DNA of 64,000 nt, taken from contig JAMXDE010000004.1 in the NCBI GenBank assembly GCA_026770025.1, positions 682,001 to 746,000 on the forward strand, written 5' to 3'. Below, in pieces: positions 60,574-64,000 of the stretch. The translations under genes and the position numbers were made by a program. Below the pieces are notes generated by a model that was not told the origin of the DNA, ran no database searches, and saw only the letters and a list, made by a program, of their open reading frames with translations. The DNA is from Craspedostauros australis. Lineage: Eukaryota > Bacillariophyta > Bacillariophyceae > Mastogloiales > Achnanthaceae. Every line of letters begins with the position of its first letter. Within the stretch, counting starts at the first letter, position 1.

Positions 60574-63494
60574 ATGCCCCACCGACCTGATCAGACATCG
60601 AACGAGTCGCTGCAGCTGGAAACATCTGCGACCGATGCCCAGCCAGAAGCTCTTCGGCGCTCCAGCCCAGTGGGTTTGACGGCGTCGCCAAAGGCCAGGA
60701 TGCAGGCCAGCAGACTGCTTTCTCTCGCGGCAGCAGTCGCTTGCGACAAGTCTCCCAAGCGAGGCAAGGAGGGGAGGAACCCATCCCCATCGCCGACGAC
60801 GACGCAGCGAAGTCCGATGCCATCCGCACGGTCCAATGGAAAGCACGAGGCGCTGTCGGAGACTCCGATCCACGCCAACTCGCAGGCTGAGGGGAAGCGA
60901 TTCAGGGAGAGCACCGAGGATGAGAGGAATGATGCCGGTCGCACTGTGAAGGCCATGATCACACCATCGCCAGCATCGAAGGTGGCGCAGAAGCGGAACA
61001 GATCTGCCGATGTGCGCCGCGATGATGCAACGGAGAGCGTTGTGGATGATGTCAACAAGGAAACGAAGCACGGCGATGAGAAGGATGCCCCTCCGACAGC
61101 CCGGCGGCTTCATCCCTTTGGCGCACCTCGCACGACACCTCCAACCCCGCCAACCAGCGAACTGTCCGGCCCGCCCCACCTTTCCATTTACGGGACGTCC
61201 AAGCTCACGACGTCTCCCATTCGTGTGAAGAAGGCTGGTGGCAAGGCACGGATCAAGAAGACCAAGGATGCAGCAACAAAAGCTCAGGCTCGGGCGTCTC
61301 ATCCTCCTCCTCCTGCCGCCGAAGATGCCAGCAGCGACGATGGCGGCAGCGCCGCACAGGACGACTCAAGCCAACCTTCACAAACCTCTCACAATTCTCG
61401 CAAGGCAGCCACCCGCACAAGTGCATCGGAATCATCTGCCCAACGATCCGCAAAGGCAAGCCAAAAGGCACTTCAGAAAGCATCCAAGTACACCGGCGCC
61501 GCTTCCGACAACAGCGAGAGCAACAACAACGCGCACCGCAATCATCATCAGCAGCAGCCACACCAACACCAGCAGTCCATCCACAGCGGCAGACCTCCAT
61601 TCGCATCCGAGCAGCAGACTTCCGTCATGCTCGAGACTCCTGCTCCACCATCCATCCGCAGAATGACCCATCCAACCCACCTGCACTACGCACCCAGCTG
61701 GTCCGAGATGTCACACTCTCATCCCCATGCCAGGCTTGTGTACCATCACCCATCCTCCACGCCCTTGGCGTACTACGGCCGCATGCCACCGGCAGCAGGC
61801 ACACCAGGCGCCTTGCCACATCACATGACCTACGCCATGGGCAGTGGTATCACGTCTCCATCCCCTGTCACGCCCTCAACACCGGCCTTGGGCAAGAAGC
61901 GTCCTTCGTCACCTTCCCCCCAACTTGGTTCCGACATTCCACAATCCAAGAAGGCACGCGTTGTCTCCGATGGATCGGCATCGTCGTCCACGACCAACAC
62001 AAGCCCAGTCGCCGAGCTCTTTGAGAAGGCCAGCGCCAGAGTGCGGCGGGAGGCCGAGGCAAGCGCGCAGGAAGAACCCGGTGCGCACTCCGGAGATGAT
62101 GCAGAAGAGGAATCGATCGCTGCCATCCTTGCGGCCTCGAAGGCAAAGCGCAGCGGCGTGCACGCTGATCTTCCGCATCATGCCATGGTCCAGTACGCAG
62201 CACCTGGGCCCGCGGCGATGATGCACGCAGCGGTGCCACCACAGTCATCGCCACCGATGCATCATCTGGTCTCCCATGGTCACCCGGGATTGCCTCCACC
62301 GGGTGCCCACCATTCGCATTACGTCTACGCCTACCAGTACGCGGCCGTGCCACCTCCATACAGGTCTCCGTACGGTCACATGCCACCGTACGCCGCTCAT
62401 CCTTCGGTCGTTCCCAACGCCCATCCCTATTATCCTTCGATCCCCACAGTGAGCGCTCCTGGCGTTGCTGCGGATGCCTCGTTGGAGAGACGTGCCAGCG
62501 CCGAGAAGGAAGAAGCAACGGCATCTCGCAAAACCACGAAGCCGCAACCCGCAGCCCAGGGCAAGCGATCCGGAGCAGCAAAGAAGCAGGCCGCATCGCC
62601 GTTGCAGCAGTTCGCCTCCGTGTCGGAATGGCAACGTGTTGCCTCCGAGAGCGGCGGCAGAGCACCATCGACGAATCGTTGCGAGCCATTGAAGGAGCCC
62701 ATTCCATCCAAGTACTGGGGGTAAGTTGGCATGGCGTCGCTTGTGCTCGCATGTCTATCCACCATATCGTCATCGCCATCGTCAACCCGCTCACACATAT
62801 ATTTCATTCACTCACTCATTCATTCACTCATTACTGTTACTCTTGTGCTATGCTAAGCAGTGAGGCGGACAAGACCAAGGACCTGCTCCTTCCAGATTTC
62901 CACCGGCTCGTCAACTTCCCAGATTACCTCGCCAGACCGCGCAACTCGTCGCGCACTCCCGGAGGTCCAAAGCCCGACAACCTCGCCACGCCGGATGGCA
63001 AGAAGCACTGTGTGATGTGCGGAAAGCTCCGCGTGTGCTCCGCTGCATCTCTTGTCAGCAAGAATGCGGACAAGTCGAAGAAGGCTGCTTCCAGCAACGC
63101 TGCTTCCGCCGGTAAAGACGAGGCCGACTGCTCGGGACACATCATCCCACGCCAGAACAAGGGACTCTGCACATCGTGCGATGTGACGGTGTGGGTGATC
63201 ACGGAGAACGGCTTGGAGATCAAGTGGTGCAAGGGATGCAAGAACTTCCGTCCTTGGGCGGCCTTTGGGGAGAAGGGATCCGCCACCAAGTGCGTGCGCT
63301 GCCGTCAACGCCAGCGCGAGAAGTACGCAATGCAGAAGGGGGGCACGAAGGCAAAGCGTTACGTCCGGGGCGGTGCAAAGAGTAAGGGCAAGAAGTCTGC
63401 AGCGACTCCATCCAAGGCGCGATCCACTGCGGCCGAGGATCACTTGGCCGCCATCACTGGTCTTCAGAACCTCCGCAAGGCAACCACAGCTTGA
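60574..63494 (+). CDS. Cys-rich putative zinc-binding protein (two exons)
   Basis: Exons are 60574-62720 and 62861-63494 (intron 140 bp, donor GTAAGT, acceptor CAG); joining gives SKYWG-EADKTKDLLL and 926 residues. Exon 1 codes a long Ser/Pro/Ala/His-rich disordered part with Tyr/Pro/His-rich stretches (HYVYAYQYAAVPPPYRSPYG). The C-terminal ~210 residues hold ordered CxxC-type pairs: CVMCGKLRVC, CTSCDVTVW, KWCKGCKNFRPWAAFG and CVRCRQRQREKY, followed by a basic Lys/Gly tail. Spacing suggests one or two zinc sites and an RNA- or DNA-binding or nuclear regulatory role, which is inference; no named finger class fits exactly. ATG 60574 is preceded by TATAATATAATA. Confidence 0.85.
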
Positions 63495-64000
63495 GCCAAG
63501 CAACAACAGTCACGGCAACAGCAATACAGGCATGCACGCATCTGAAAAGCAAGGGAATGGGGCACATGCATGACTTTCAAACAATCCAATCAATCACCAT
63601 CAAATCGAAAACTAAAAAATAGCAACCACACACCATAGAGACGCACACACGCAGGGAGACAGCGAGATTGTGTATCGTACAAGTCCTCTCCTCTGGCTAC
63701 TCTTGAGAGGGTACGTTGTGGATGCCACTGTGGTGTTGTTGGCGAAATACCAAAAGGTGGGCAAAGTTCTAGTCGTGGATAAAGCGGAAACACGATGGGT
63801 TCCACGTGATCGATAAACACTGTACATGTACTTCTGCTGGATCCAAGGAGTCAAAGCACCGAACACATCTTGGATTGCGTTCTGTCGCTTTCTGCGGTTG
63901 CGTCATCGGCGGCCACGAAGATCTTTGGGCACAACACGAGCCGTTCAATGTGTGTAGTGGAGACAAGCAGCGCAAGCAACATGACAAGGAAGGCAACGAA
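63495..64000. other. Intergenic, no gene seen
   Basis: 506 bp of 3' flank after the Cys-rich gene, with no plausible ORF and no clear polyadenylation signal. Confidence 0.5.

Overview
This is a nuclear stretch of a eukaryote, most likely a diatom. The evidence is the gene types: a DUF6824 (VCGRG...) protein of the sort expanded in diatoms, a plastid-style leader with Phe after the predicted cleavage point on a PPR-SMR protein, a CBM20-GT20-phosphatase trehalose protein, many Asn/Ser/His-rich low-complexity proteins, sparse short GT-AG introns, and well-spaced genes on both strands. Start codons were reset to ATG where the longest open frame began at a non-ATG codon, and five introns-containing or partial models were built by eye from splice sites and reading-frame continuity.

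Layout. 1-2051 (minus): 5' part of a retroelement ORF1-like gene running off the left edge. 3891-4739 (+): short-chain dehydrogenase. 7312-12602 (minus, one intron): MSH6 mismatch-repair ATPase with PIP box and Tudor-like domain. 13503-15857 (+): KH-domain RNA-binding protein, divergent from MSH6. 17396-21709 (+) and 26649-30791 (minus): two paralogous large P-loop NTPases (STAND/AAA_16 type) in inverted orientation, with a four-exon PPR-SMR gene (22540-26390, +) between them. 33579-34703 (+): DUF6824 protein. 35132-36523 (+): DUF1415-like protein with a hydrophobic leader. 37289-42125 (+, four exons): CBM20-trehalose-6-phosphate synthase-phosphatase. 42865-51269 (+): an apparently intact 8.4-kb LINE retrotransposon with two overlapping ORFs and a perfect 16-bp target-site duplication. 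51400-54033 (minus): Ser/Lys/His-rich low-complexity protein. 55394-55467 (+): tRNA-Val(CAC) with pol III boxes and T-run. 56030-56707 (minus): possible small gene. 60574-63494 (+, one intron): Cys-rich putative zinc-binding protein.

How things fit together. There is no operon logic. The genes are ordinary nuclear functions: DNA repair, RNA binding, organelle RNA metabolism, trehalose metabolism or signalling, redox. The accessory content is the LINE and its distant relative at the left edge. The most unusual items are the intact LINE with ATGA-coupled ORFs, the inverted NTPase pair that carries the ATPase module of multi-kinases but no kinase, and the trehalose protein whose HAD motif I reads DYGGT instead of DxDGT. 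No CRISPR, prophage or secondary-metabolite cluster is present.
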